Positions 10,769 through 24,675 of a stretch of 64,000 nt of DNA are shown one piece after another. Positions within the stretch are counted from its first letter, which is position 1. Every line of letters starts with the position of its first letter. The stretch is taken from contig CM060734.1 of NCBI GenBank assembly GCA_030704615.1, forward strand, positions 56,188,042 to 56,252,041, written 5' to 3'. A program made the translations under genes and the position numbers. Below the pieces are notes generated by a model. The model had not been told where the DNA came from. It saw only the letters and a program-made list of their open reading frames with translations, and ran no database searches. This DNA comes from Takakia lepidozioides (Eukaryota > Streptophyta > Takakiopsida > Takakiales > Takakiaceae).

Positions 10769-13700
10769 TCAGCCCCCCAAACAAATGTCATATGGTGAGT
10801 TAACTGAGGCTACACACCTACCTTGTTATATCCACAAAAAAAGTGAACCCTATCCGATTCACCTTCGCTACCATGTACATCCACTCAACAAATTGCGAAG
10901 TTTTTTTTTTTGTTTTTTTTTTGGGAACACAGGGATTCACCATACGACGTGAGAGATTTAAATGTTTTAGTGGGTTATTTTTTGTTTTGGATTTTGCAAT
11001 GTATGAAATTTGAGCTTTGACCAAGCTATTTGAGTGATGAGTTGATTTTTCTTGCTTTTGCCTCTCACATAGAAATGTAGTATCCTAGCCAACTATTGTG
11101 AAAATTTCAAGCCAAACAACATTTTTTTATTAGGGTCCTTTTTATGGGTGTAGGGGGGAAATCAAAATGACTTTCATAGTTTGGCAATTCAAGGTGAGCC
11201 CATTTCAAACATTGACCCATTGATAACGAGATGTTCCACTCAATCCCTCCGGTGTGGAATGCATTGCTATAGTGAGCCTCATAAAAGAAAATTCTAGATC
11301 CAAGGATAGAATTTACAAAAGTTACCACTGAATGAGCTCAATTGTGGGCCAGTTATGTCTTCCCACCCAGACACACAACTCTGCATACCAATTTAGAAAG
11401 TGATAATTTTTGCAAACAAGCATGCTCCAATTTCGAGACCCTTATGTTTTCTAAAAAATATACAGGTTGGAGGATTCAGTAAAAATGAATTAGTTTCAAT
11501 GTGAGAAGGTGGGCCATGTTGTCAGAAATTTAAATGCAGTTGGAACCCTTAAAAAATATTAATATATGCAAAAAATGCAAAAAAATGCACAGAAAAGTTT
11601 ACTTTACTCCCAAAACGGGTCCGATCTCCTGGGTTAAATAATGGGGCTAAAAAAAGATGTCTTGGTAGAATGGATGCTATTGACAGGAATCTGCTTTTTT
11701 CGAGATACCTTTTTTCAGAATATTGTACTTGCTATAGTTGGTTATCCATAATCATATGGGATGACTGGTTGGAGGGGATCATCCAAGTGTGTAGTGAAAG
11801 CGTCATAAATAAGTAAGATTAAACAACACGGATATGCCAAAAATTATGACCCAATGTTACACACACACTTTAGGTTAGATATTAATGGCATTTCATCATA
11901 CATCATCCATGTCCAATGATGGTTGGTAATTTTTTCATCCAACTTAAAAGTCATCATCCTTACACATTAATCATCAGATTTAATGTGTCCAAAACCTGTC
12001 TAATGCGTCTAAGACCAATTAAACGAAGCCCAAGAAATTTCTTATTTCTTGCCCTTGGGGATCTACAAACTAAACAAACAAACAAGCAAAACAAGTTACC
12101 TTGCTTAATACCACCTATTATGTAACCGACACTTTAAACGTGGTCCAGCTTCGCTATCATGACATAGGCGGCTTCTTGGACAAGTGTATAGACATCATGA
12201 GGCTGGAGAGATTGTCATAATATATCTCTTTAACTGGGGATTTATGATCAACGGATAAACATGATTAAAATAACCTACAAAATTCCTAACTGGAGGTTAT
12301 AGAAGAGTTTGAGTAACTGTATCTAGATAACCTTGATAGTTTTAAGAAATTCCGCAACCAGCGGTTGTCCAACTATTGCAAAAATGAAATAATCTGAACC
12401 GGGCTTGGCCATTAATGAAATAATGGCCAAGCTCCCTTGGACAAACATACTTTCAAAGTTTGATACATACCGATTAGGCTTCACAACCACTTTGTTCACA
12501 ATTCATGCCCCACTCTCTTACTGTGAGCGACTGAAATACGAAATTAACCCTACATCTTCATAAACTTCATTTGATGAGAAGAGCCTGTATTTTGAATCGC
12601 CTCTGGAATATATATCCAGGAGATATCAAAAGTTGTCATGTGGAGTACACAAAAAACATGTGTCAATTGAATCACGCAAGCTTTAAACTGCCTTGGATCC
12701 CAAAATCATTTGTGATATGAATGGGCACCTAAGAATTGTATAGTCTTACAAATCTCAATTACTCCGCATGTTGAAGTCATGATTCATGAGTCTACCATAG
12801 TTGCCTAATTTATTTACTAGATTTAGAGCCATCAACAATTATAATAGGCAATGAAAGAGATAAATCTAGAGCAATCAATGACCAATGTTTTGCAATTCTA
12901 ACTAACTACCAATGCCTGATCTGAAGTGCCACCAGCACTTTTTTTGCGCAAAGTTGTGAGTGGCTACTCTGCACAAAACCATGCCAAGATCCAAGAGAGG
13001 CTAAGGGCTGCTATGAACTCCAATGCACACTGCCTACATAACTCTGCTAAGCTGCAATGCTATTTTCTCAGTCTGCTAAGAAACATCACACAAGTTCATA
13101 CACGGAGCAATTTCTTGAAGTGCTTATTGCCTGATTGCACACGGGTCTACTAGTGATCTCGTCAAGGCCTTGCTCAAAGCTAATTGAGGGAATTAGAGAG
13201 TTGTATATGCAAGTGCTTTTACTCATTGTGTACCACAGATCCATGCACTTCCTTGCTGAAAGCTAGTAATCTACACAATCTCATTCCAAGTTTCTACTGC
13301 TCATTGACAAAACGACATGGAACCCAGGCCATTGACATGCCATGCCATTCAGTAGTGTAACAGTTGGCTGCTACTACTCAATAACTTGGCAACAACTCTG
13401 AAATGGGTCTGAAATAGATACATCCCTTACCCACTTGACCTAGCTATTGTAGGTCCATCAGAAGCTACTCAAGACTTTGAGGTTTCTCAGGACGTAGCAT
13501 CTTTAACATCAAAAGAATCAACTCCCAACCCAATTAGTGCACAAACTTGAAGCCTCAAATTAAGAGCACTCTTTTGATAAATCATTGTCATGATATATTT
13601 GAATTGCATAGTGACAAAATCTTACATGAATTTGCCCAATAGTGAACTTTAAGAGTCAATTAGGTGACAAGGAAATTTGTCCTCTAATATCACCAAGTCG

Positions 13701-14750
13701 ACCAATAGACTTATCTCACATTGCGTAGATGAAGTCTATCAATACTTCTCCTATGTAGCATAGCACTAGTTCACTCATTTCCGAAGAAAGCCACTGACCG
13801 AGCCAGGCAGAGATCTCTGCTGCCTAACAAAATTCTTCCCAGTAAATCTACATGTGTTTGGCCTTGAGTTGAATACCTCAACACTAAAACGGCCAACATC
13901 CATCCGCAAGTGATCGCAGAGTTCTTCAAAAAGTGGGGAAGGTAGACAGACCACTTGCCTGGCCAACTCTAGCCGCTTCAAAGGGGGCAGAGCACGTGTT
14001 CACAACATTGATTCACATGAAATGTCACCCTGCTATCCTGCCCGTGCATCATATACAAATTCTTTATAAGAGTACAATCAGCATAGCATAGTACAATGCC
14101 ATCAGGACACACAATTCTATATGAGACCACAACTGCGAGGACATAGTACTTTATATAGTAGACTGCAAGTAATCTTACACATCAAGGTCCAGAATGCTAT
14201 ATTAGACCATGATAGTAGAGAAACAGACCCCATATTACTCAATCGCAGATCCATGGCAAGTAATCTATCATATAGCTTCAGAAATTAAGACCTCTAGATT
14301 TGATGATGTTAATCTTTAAAAGGCCCAAAAACAGCACTGCCCATCATATTTATAATGGGCTATGGAGCATCCTTTACATCTGGTATATAGAGAGTTAAAA
14401 ACAGTAAAACTATGGAAGGTGTAGTAGTAACTAACTGGGAAAAGGGTTTGTTCAAACATTTTCATATACACAGAGAATATGTACAGGAGAGTGGTCCTCA
14501 TAAATAGTATTACCAAAGTGACCCGTGCTTAGTGTCATGAGTGACAAGGTGCATATACATAAACACATTACTGTAAGAAAGAACCACTAACAATGGAGAT
14601 GGCACATCTTTCATGTGTCTTTCAATACTCTTCTTAAGTTGTAATTATCATGGAGTAAACGAAAAGCTGATCAACGGTAGAAGAGTAGGGATGGAGAGGA
14701 TGAAGGCAGATCGAGGCCTACCGCAGACAAAAAGTTGTGAAATTGGCGGC
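10769..14750. other. Non-genic interval between the convergent SPL genes
   Basis: AT-rich sequence with only short open frames. None of them shows a known domain. The part next to 14750 probably includes the 3' UTR of the SPL8-like gene, whose end I cannot place. No transposon protein is recognisable. Confidence 0.5.
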
Positions 14751-17700
14751 TCACAAAAGATTGTGATGCGAGTCATAAATAGATGACGCCCCAAAGGGTC
14801 GAAGAGCTTGGAGCTCACCATACTTCATATCAGGCCCACCAGGCCCACAACCTCCAGTGGTGCCAGTGTGTGTGCCAGTATCCCCAGAAGTCTCATTCCT
14901 AGAATTGGGATGATGCAGAAACTCCATGGCACGGGAACCTGGTACACTTGCACTACTGGCATTGCTAGGAGGATTGGGCCCATCACCAGGTCGTATGGTA
15001 GAATTTTCCAGCAAGGCCAGCATCTGATGTCCTTCCAGCTGACCACCTCCGGACAAACTACTCAAGGAAGACGAAGGCCCAAAATGGCTTGATCCATCCC
15101 GGGAATTTGCAAGACTTCCAAGCATCCACTCGGGGCTTGATATGTCTCTAGATGATGATTGAAGCGGCAGCATGTTCTGGTTGGACGGTGAGAACACTTG
15201 AACATCAGGATCCTGTACAAAATGTATAAGAGTAAACTACCTTACTGTTCTTAGTAAGGTCCCCTTGTGCAAGCTCAGTACACTAACCCAACATGGCAGA
15301 AGCATTCAACAAGGTCACTGTGAGCTACAATTTCCAAGTCCATATAGGAATGAATGCTATAAAACAATCCAGATGAGCTATTGACCGCATAATGAAAAAG
15401 GGAAACGTGGATTAGGACTTGGAACGCCTTCAAAAACTTGGAAAGGTCACTAAGCGATTAGAGCCCTGCTAAACACTTGAAATGCACAATGAACTACTTG
15501 AGCAATATGCCACAAAATGCATGAACTAAGTAACCTGAGAATTTGAAGAGTTTGCTGAAGCTGAATTAACACTCTGGTGAGAAGATTGCCCATTTTTGGA
15601 GTCACTAGACATGAGCTGTTGGAGGTTCATGGTGCCTGTTCTGGTTACTGTTTGGCCCAAATCTGCTCGAGAGCCCATGGGCTTCAACCAGGGAACAGGT
15701 GGCTCCATCCCATTGTAGCCTTGGCTGATTGATGTTTGGCCCCGTGGACCAGCTTGGTTTCCAAGCCCAAGATGCCCCCCCAAAGAAGATAGAGACAGGT
15801 TTGGGCCAGTTTGGCCTGCACCAACTCCCTGCAACCAACGAGGCTGCCGTAATTTGCGATCAAAAGATAATTAAAAAACCACATGACGATGGAGCAATAT
15901 GGATCAAGTAAGACAATGGGATGATTACTTCCTACAACTCTCATCATCCCTGGGTGAGCAAGAAGTTCTCTTGCACATATATTTACTTAAGATGCAATTC
16001 CATACTTATATAAGAGCCCCTAAAGTCCGGTGTTGTTTAGGCTAGCTATGATTTACACACCTCCAACAGTCACTGAAAAATCTTACCCTTCATTTCTGAA
16101 CACGGGTAAGACAAGGGTGCAACAGGACTTAACAAAGTTCTCTTACAAATATGACTGCTATGCCAATGTCTAATGAACTAGTAGGACAAAGGCTAGGGTA
16201 CATTCATGATCCTAAAATTATACCTGTAAGAACTGCTGGTAGACAGTAGCATCCTGGTTGTGATTGGCACCCCCAGACATCATTGATAGATGGCGATTAG
16301 CATTGTGTAGCATGAGGGGGTTTGGTGGCGAAAGGGACATGGCAGACAGTAAAGCCTGTGCATCAGAGCCCGTCATGGCTTGGGAACCCATTTGCATCCC
16401 AGTTGGCCGTTGATCATCACAGTGGCCTCGTCCAAATGTTGAGCCCGATGTTCGTAGTTGCAGGTTGTTTCCAGCTGATCCAGATTTTTCATCGGAGTCA
16501 TCATGCAAGGCTGAGGTTGGAGACCCACATTTCAAGTGCATAAGCATTGTCTTGGGGTTTGCTTTTTCTTAAAAAGAAACAGTAACACTTCTACATAAAC
16601 AAACACATGATGTCTAGCGCCAAAGTTGTTGAATGGAGATGTTGAATGGAGAAACTAAGTGTCACTAGGTCAAAACAAAGACAAAAGAAATGACGTTATG
16701 TTGAGTACTTCAAAAGCTAACCTGTGGCACGGTTGATTCCACTGAGATCACCATCATCAGTGCGATCCTTCATCCCCATGGACTCAGCTGTTGTGCCAGC
16801 TGTGACATTGGGCTGTGGCTTGCGACGGCGTCTATTGTGGTCAGCCAGCCGCTTTCTACAGCTCCTTTTCCCCTCGTCAAACTCAGTCAGTAGGTGAAAT
16901 CTGGAAAAACGGAGACTTGTTATTTCATATTGAGCAAAAGATCGCTCCCTCAAACTTGATTAGACCATATTTCAGAATCCTTAGAAGCTTAACAAACCAC
17001 TCCTTGTCCATCTAGAAGTGCCAGATTACATGAAACTGGATAAAAATACTGCAATATACGACAGAATTTGCTTTTGGGAACTGACTTCCTGCTTCCTAAC
17101 TTGTAGGGAAGTGTTTGTCATACTTAGCGCACAACAAACGATCAGTGGAACACACCTGCTGCATTGTTGACAAAACCGCTGAGTATGACCAGCAGCTACC
17201 ACATTTGGGGCCTTTGAGTGCAGCTCACATACTTTGTGGCGACGATGGTAGTGCTTGGCTGTGCTGAGATCTGCTTTACAGCCCTCAGCCTGACACATAG
17301 GAATCTGAGAACTAGGAGAGTTTGCTCTGTGTCTCTTTCCGAGCCGCCCTGCAGCAGTGTCCTCTGTTGAAAAGTAGGTTCGTACGCCAAGGTTGAGCCC
17401 GATTCGTGCACCATGTCCATCACTCACCTGAGATTCAAGTTGGCATAAGGCAAAACATCATTTTGGGTATAGCCAAAATAATTTTCTTTTGAGATAGAGC
17501 CCTGTAGATCATATTAAACAAGGAAATAAATAACCTTGTGGGTGCCATACTATTTCTATTTAGCCGTATTGACAGAAATTCCAAAGGCTCAAATAGAAGG
17601 AATCAAATTTCTTAGACTTAGCTGTAATTAATGTTCTTGTAAATTAAATGGTCTAACTAATTGCTCGCCTCTAGGCTAAATGGGGGCTAAGATTTTCTTG

Positions 17701-18784
17701 GGCCACCTAGGAGATTCCTAGGGGTATCAAGAACCCGTTTGGCCTGGGAGAACCCAAAGGGCAGAACCTGCCAAATCTCAAAGCAAGCTTGCGAGAAGCA
17801 TGGCCTCCCGCATATGTGAAGCTGATCTCACATGGACCTACATACTAGCAGTTTTCTGTAGTCAAAGTCCCTTTCCTCATAATAAATAAATGGCAAGGGT
17901 TTGTAAAATTGAAATCTCACATGATAACTAATTTAGTGATCATTCAAGGTCTTAACCTCTACCAACAGGAGCCACACGGTACATTACCTCCTCTCGTTTG
18001 ACAACGTGGTGATGGTCATGGACAACGGCTGCATAATACTCCCTACGTCGCTGTTCAAAGGAGGGCCGCATGTCTCCATGCATTCCTGCTCCGCTAGAAG
18101 CTGCAAGGCCTGGAATGCCTGATGATCCAAGGTTGTGCAGCGGTGAGCTCGTTGGAATGCTACTTGAGCCGTGCATTGCTGCAAAGTTCCGAATTCCAGC
18201 AGAGCTAAATATGCCCATAGGGTGTTGGGCGAAGTTGGATGGAAGGCCAGTAGCCAGCATGTTGTTGTATGCGCGGAGGCTGGACATTGTGCCTAAATAG
18301 TTGGGCAATCCACAACCAACAAAACTAGTGTTAAGATACAGGTGGATGTTTTATGATCCCAGAGGCTAGACGTTGTGCCTAAAAGCATTGGAGTATTCAA
18401 AACCAACAAAGTACAGTTAATACACAATGTCCTACTTTTCTGTTTCAGTATTAACACCCTTTAAGCCCTTTATGCTCAGACTCGACCTTACATGTTGCAA
18501 TGAGGACATGATCGTCCCAAAATCAAAACTGCACAAAGACATGAAAACACTACGATACCTGCAGTGATCTGGTTCTTTCGGTCTCCATCTGTACCATCAT
18601 TTGAGCTGGCACTGCCAGGATTCTCCGCCAAAATCATTGGATCCCACTCCCACTCCAACCGGCTGGCTGGGTACAATTGACGTGAGGTCTGCTCGAGGCT
18701 GCCAACTGCACCAGGGTTATCCCAATTCTCTGTTGTCCAGCTTGGGTCACCTTGCTGGTCGTTGGTATTTGCAGATGGGTTCAT
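14751..18784 (-). CDS. SPL8: SPL8-like SBP-box transcription factor (7 coding exons)
   Basis: Nuclear SBP-domain regulator of the SPL8 clade. Coding exons on the - strand are 18784-18559, 18292-17988, 17427-17156, 16900-16722, 16567-16224, 15828-15535 and 15212-14751, with GT/AG borders and matching phases, giving about 693 aa. The SBP domain (residues about 222-297) starts [10 protein letters not shown], has [20 protein letters not shown] and [10 protein letters not shown], and ends in [17 protein letters not shown]. Directly upstream, [11 protein letters not shown] is the hallmark I associate with SPL8. Farther upstream are an acidic/Trp motif [17 protein letters not shown] and an EYYAAVV..VVKREE stretch. 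The C-terminus [20 protein letters not shown] resembles that of the convergent SPL gene. The start at 18784 (MNPSAN) is the first good ATG. The frame is open upstream to 18880 without a splice-supported reason to extend it. There is no miR156 site in any exon, as expected for the SPL8 clade. The SBP call is firm, and SPL8 clade membership is likely. Confidence 0.92.
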
Positions 18785-21700
18785 CCCATATACCACGAAA
18801 AGGGAGTTTTGGAGAAAATTTATGACCAATAGGTAGTTCCAAAATGGCAGCTTACAAACACACAAAGACAAGCTCAACACTTGAGGAAAGCCTTCAGTCA
18901 GTTGACAATATCTAGAGCAATGTTCCTGCAGGAGGTGGATGTTAAGTCAATGAGAATAAATTAGTCGAGTAGAAATTCCTTCAAGAGATGACGATCGGAA
19001 ATGAGATGTGTTAAATTGCATTGTAATTCTATATTCAATACCACAACTGCACAACTGGAGATTAGTGCAGCAAACCTACATCCCTTCAACACAGGGAACA
19101 GATAAGTGCCCTTATGAGTTGGAGTCTTGAACAATAGTAATAGAAGTGCTTAGACTTCCTTGTAGTAACTTATTCTTTGCTAGGTACACCAGGTACACCA
19201 CGTTCCAGTTGGTACACAAAGAAAACCCCCACTGGATCCACCATGTAAGATCAGGTGAAGGCTGCCAAAGAAACCCTGTAGTTGCACAATACACAGAACG
19301 CCTAAGATGGTCAACAACCCAGGCCAGATTCAAGTGGATTTGTAAGGTCTTTGTTTAATACCTTACAAGTTCCTCCTTGCAGTAACCTATTCTGCTGTGC
19401 ACCCTGTAGATCTAGACCCTACAAAACCCCTAGGTAAGTTTGTCCACAACTCAACATTGTTGAAATGGCGAGGTCTTTGTTTAATACCTTTCGCTTGTCT
19501 GTGTGTGGTCGTTTCTCCCAGTAGAAGCGCCTCTCCCTTGAATAGTAACCGATTCTGTTTGTATGCACCAGGTAAGAGCAGGTGCACAATGGAGCAGCCC
19601 CCTAGATTCACCAAGCAACAGCAGATGCAAGGGAGAGAAGATCCAAAGATCCCACAGTTGTAGCTTTGCTACGATCACTTGATACTTGAAGGAACTGAAG
19701 AAACTGCACCCAGCCTGTTTGGCCCGGTGTGACAATTGCTACTCGGACAGAGACTTCAGTTTGCAGTAATGATCTTCCTGTTTCCACAAACTGATGGCTC
19801 AGAAATGAATGGGATCAGTCATTGCAGCTCCTGTATGCACGTGTGTTCTGGAGAAGTATCAATTCTCAAACTGAGGGGGGCTGGAAGTGATAGCAGTGTA
19901 AGCAAATGAAGGAGGAAAAGATGCCCAGCCAAGAGAAACGGCTTCCTTATTTGGCTAAGAAAGAAATGTGAGTCCTGCACATCAGCTTGCAGAGTGCTCC
20001 CTTCCCTTCAAGTGGCAGAATCTACAGTTGCAACCTCTCCTGATTTGATTTGACTTTGACAGCTGAACGTTGAAGGCAACACCTGAAGACCCCACCAAAA
20101 ACTGGACCACTCATCCACGAGTTTAAGAATTATGCCCAGATATACTTGAGAGAGCAACAAGTTATGGAAGAGACTTCTTCAGACAACCTCAAGTAGACAA
20201 TGACAAAGACATACCCCCCCATGTTGAAGCATGCTAGGTTGATCAAAAGCATGTCCTTTCTGTATATTTTCTCTGGTAAGTGCAGCAACTTAAAAGGAAA
20301 TCCTTTAAGGACAACCACTGATGTATATAACAACAGAATGATCCCCTTCTAAGAAAAACAGGTTAATCACTTAAAAGTAAGTCCAAGATTGCTTTCATAG
20401 CGGGGGCTAGATCCTGCAAAACTTACATCTCCAGAAAGATCCTCCAGTTACTTAAGGCTGTGCGCACTGAATGTAGGCTCCTGAGTGTTCTTGCGGCGAG
20501 ACCCGAGCAAGGACATCCATACACCAGTTGCGTCTTTCCAACAAAACTAGTTTCAGGTCCCAAAATGCAAATGTCTGACTACAGGTCTCTTGCCTCCCAC
20601 CCCAGGTGGGATCATTCATTGGCCAGCTATCTCACACTTACTGAGTTTTCTTGTCCCTTAACATGGGTGAGTACATTCACTAAAAATATAATGTAAGACT
20701 GAAACTTTCATAGACCAACTGCATCTTCCTTTGAAATCAGTTCCAGGTTTACATTTCCAAAGAAGCAATTCTCCAAATATAAATGTAGTCTTCGTCAACG
20801 CCCCCATAGAGAGTTAGAAATGATTCACCCTCACCCTAAAGAGAAACCTACTCAGAAAACGCTCTGATATGGATTCAGACTTTCTTAAGAATTCAATTTC
20901 AACGTTACAGGTCTCTCAGTCTCATTCATGATACATGTCAGAGCCCCTCTAACTTAGATAAAGATTTTCTCACTAAACTCTAGGCCATATCGGCAACATA
21001 ATGCTTCCTCCTGGGAAATTCATGGATTCATTCACAGAAATTCATTTGCTCATGAGCTTACAAGAAGCCACCATTTTGTGGACATGAATTGCTCACATTC
21101 AAAATCTAGCTATCCTGAAACAAATGCTAGTCCATAGCGCTGCGGAGCTCAATGCATAGAAAAAGATCACATCTTAGAAACGCAGATCTCTTTCTATGCC
21201 TCTCCTCTTGTGTTGTTCTGAGATGACCCATGAATGAGGCCTCCACTAGGAATTCTTCTCTTTCTCTGTAAACTGAGAAATACTGACTTCAACTTCCCCG
21301 AGAGTTGTGGAGCAATAATAGCACATTAAACTCATATATTGACTGAACGGGGGACGCTATTGCTACATGGTACTAATGCATCTATAAGCATGCTTGTATT
21401 ATGTACATAGGCGTACTATGTCCCTACAGGTGGTGGTGCGAGTATGCGTACACCCAGACCCAAGTGTCAGATCAGCAATTGCTCCGTTATCTTACTAGTG
21501 ACGGGCAAGATGCTTGACACCAGCGTGGAATCTTTGGGAACCAGCTGTGGGAAACCAAGACTTACAAGCTCACTACAGACATGAAGGAACTGCTAGATGA
21601 ATTTGAAATACCACGACATTCGATGAGCTCTCATACAATTTGAGAGCAGGTATTTCAAACCCTGTGAGGCATGTGACCTAGATTGCACGAGATAATTCTG

Positions 21701-23160
21701 ATCATCTCTGATCATCTGCAATTGTAATCTCACAGTTCATCCCCCAAGTTCTGGAAACATACCTTTCAAAGAGACTTCCGTGCACGTTTGGCAATCTGTG
21801 ACACTGCCACCAGTTGGGAGAAGCGGGAGCAGCCAAGAGTCCAGGAGGACGAAAGATGAAGGCTCCGTAGAAAGACTGATCCTCTATGATATAATGCACT
21901 TGCCAAGCATAAGACGGTGCAAGGCTTACGCAGCCACCCTGAAGCACATCTTACAAGAAGCGACCGTCTAACGTTCAATCGCGGACGAACGGAGTAGAAA
22001 TCCTGGCAATGGAGTTATGCGACGATAGAAGCTCCTTCTCTGCCTCAGTGACTCCTAGTCCTCAAAAGTTTGTGACCCAATGTCTCTAACACCAGCTTGA
22101 AGCTCCCTTCCAGTTCTCACAGCCCCAAATCACCAACCTGGAACTCTTCTCAGGTCGCAACTTCTGCATTTGCTTTGAACAAGGTTGTAGCGTCTGGACA
22201 TAATTACGGAAGAGCGCAACTCGCCCTGTTGCCAGGAGGTCTTCACTTCAGCACTAGCTAATCTGCCCACCCACCTAACAGTGAACTTCCTACTATTTGT
22301 TGAGCACGAACAGTAGCTTCTGTTCCACAGTCTAATTTATCTGCTTTTCTCGTCCGACTGCCTCTGGAAGTCGAATGTTCACAGTGTTGGACTTGCGGAC
22401 AAGGTCCAGGTGAGGTGACAACGGGAGAGAGCAAACCGAGAGAATTTCTTCTCACATTCAAACCAACATTGCTGTGACCAGCTCTGCACCTCTACGAGGA
22501 GCTCTAATCTCTCCCCCTCTCCGGCCACCTCTATCAATCAACCCGTTTACCCCACGCACTTCCATCGCACAAGCCGCCAATGGGGCGCCAATACTCTTCT
22601 TAACCCATCTTTTTCTGCTGGTCAACACTATCCTCCCAAACTAACCCTTTACTCTCCACCCCGCCGGTTCCTGGGGACTCACTGGATCTCAGCTGCGAAT
22701 CTCTCCTCTCCCTCTAACACTGCACTTTCTCAACACACGCTCTCAGCTACCCAGCACAACACAGGTACTCAAATCAGCAGCTCAGATTCGCCATCTGCTG
22801 ACACTGTCTCTGCCTCAGCTGCAGCTCCCCCGCAGCTACACAAGGACTCTTCACCTCATCAATCCAATTCCATCCACTGCGATGCCCTTCTTATACCTCC
22901 CTCTACCGCCTACACTCTCAAAGCTTGTGCAATCTGCCTTCCTACACCCCACCTCCACACGTACTTGAGCCAGCGCAGCTCGATGGCGATGGCGTCCTCT
23001 CCCTCCGTCCCTCCCTCCATCTCTCTCCCTCTCTCTCTCTCTCTCCCCTTCTCTCTCACTCTTTGGCAGACAAGACAAAAAGCGAGGCCTAACCACAGTG
23101 CAGTCTACGGATCCTAGACTGCTCGGCCTATGCTTAGCCCCGATATATAGGCCCACGTAA
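18785..23160 (-). promoter_or_regulatory. 5' leader and promoter region of the SPL8-like gene
   Basis: There is no coding gene here that I can support on either strand. A purine-rich (GA)n tract on the - strand at about 22990-23065 and a TATA-like element at 23143-23149 suggest transcription may begin near 23110, which would give a long, probably intron-containing leader. SPL genes are known to have long leaders, but the start site is inference. Several upstream ATGs occur on the - strand. Confidence 0.35.
23143..23149 (-). promoter_or_regulatory. Candidate TATA box upstream of the SPL8-like gene
   Basis: The - strand reads GGGCCTATATATCGGGG, a TATATAT core in a GC-rich setting. It lies about 40 bases upstream of a GA-rich stretch typical of plant leaders. 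It is 4.3 kb from the start codon, so it is only a candidate. Confidence 0.3.
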
Positions 23161-24480
23161 CCCGCCTGTGATTAGGTTAAGCTCTCCCACACACGCTCGT
23201 TACTTCTCTCATTCACCCCGGGTAGTAACTTGGTTTACCTGCCTATTCGCAAGTAGCTGTGGATGGATGTGGACCTCCATTCGGTAGAAGGCATCCATCC
23301 TGGGGACTTATAAATAAATGGGATTAAAAAAGGGAGGCAATATTCAAGATATTAAGTCTGACAGCGCAGATTAAGTGCGGGGATATCTACGGCCCGGTCA
23401 AGTCGACCGTACTTTTAACCTGACACACCCCCCTAATTAACCCTCTTTAACTCTCTGCCATGCAGCCGCCCTAACCTATCACATCCCCATGAATGCATGC
23501 GCAGCATGTCGAGTCATGCCATCATGCCATGCCTGCTCATCGCGGAGATGACATGCTTCCGTACCGTTTTTTCTACGGGCCATTAAGGCCGGGTATTTGC
23601 CGCCCGGTGGCCAAACTACGCAGAACGCGGGGAGCGTAATTAGTTCGCTAAGCCAACTCCTTTGCGATCCAAACTGCACCGTTCGCGCGCTAAGTGAAGT
23701 GATTAGCGGGCTGAGTGAAGAGATTAGCGATGTAAATGGAGTGGTTTAGTGCGGTAAGCTGCACGGCACGCCGCGCGGGCATCCGGCACAGATAGGGGAC
23801 TAATCTGTAGGTAGGTAGACCAACCTAGCGTAGGCGTAGCCCTAACCCACCCACTCTCGCCCTAACCCAGCCCCGCACCTAGCCCATAACTGCCCATCAT
23901 TCCGCTCCTTTCTATATTATACTCGTTCCGTCTTTTCTGTAGTTTCACTTGGTATGGAAGGAAAGACACAGCGCCGAGAGAAGGCTTACCACTTACAACT
24001 CAAGCCCCTTATTACTTAGTTGAGTGAGAGGGAAAAATACGCAGTGTTGGGAGGATCTTTGATTGGGGACCTACCTAATCTCCGCCTCATACGAATTCCA
24101 ATATACCTATCCCCATTAAATCGGTAGCTCTCAAAGTTGTTTTTTTTTTAAATTAAAAAGTTTTGAAGAATTGGCCCGGTGAGTATGGAAGTGCAGGTAG
24201 TATAATCGATCAAATGTCCTGTTGAAGAAGATTTGTGAAGTAACTGCCGGATATTTCATGAGATCCGTAGGGTTTTTGAGGTTTTGCGATAGTAGGATAT
24301 ATCCTGACATGAATCTTGCTTGTATCCCGAATTGGAGGCTCTAAGGCCTAGTTTTCCAAAAACCCGAACTGGAGGGACAGGAGCATATGACAGAAATCAA
24401 AATATCCGCCCAACATTGAAAATGACCTCGCAATGTGGTGCATGGACAAAGTGGAGGTTGGGGGAGAAGATTATAGCACA
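23161..24480. other. Non-genic interval
   Basis: GC-rich sequence (about 23400-23900) without a recognisable protein, RNA or repeat. Short open frames only. Confidence 0.5.
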
Positions 24481-24530
24481 TCCGACAAGGTAGCAGGATT
24501 TGAACCCCGCCGCACCTGAGTGACACTCAG
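24481..24530 (-). repeat. tRNA-derived SINE-like fragment, family A
   Basis: The - strand reads GAGTGTCACTCAGGTG then GGGGTTCAAATCCTGCTACC, a B-box followed by the CTGCTACCTTGT string shared with copies at 24576, 24676 and 34684. The core CCAGGTGATTCTGGGTTCAA is the family signature. Confidence 0.45.
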
Positions 24531-24575
24531 TTTAGTTTTCTGCAAGGAGAAACTGTTTGCTATCTTATATATAGC

Positions 24576-24640
24576 TAAGTGCTGCCCAGGTGATTCTGGG
24601 TTCAAACCCTGCTACCTTTTCCCATTGGGGGCAGTCAAGA
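24576..24640 (+). repeat. tRNA-derived SINE-like fragment, family A
   Basis: Contains CCAGGTGATTCTGGGTTCAA followed by ACCCTGCTACC, the same B-box core as the neighbouring copies. The A-box half is short or missing. Confidence 0.45.
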
Positions 24641-24675
24641 AGGATATTTTGAAAGAGGTGGCACAAGCTCAGCAC

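Noticed and set aside
22990-23065. CT-rich tract as a miR156 target
   Set aside because: On the transcript strand of the SPL8-like gene it is GA-rich, and the + strand lacks the TTCTGTCA end.
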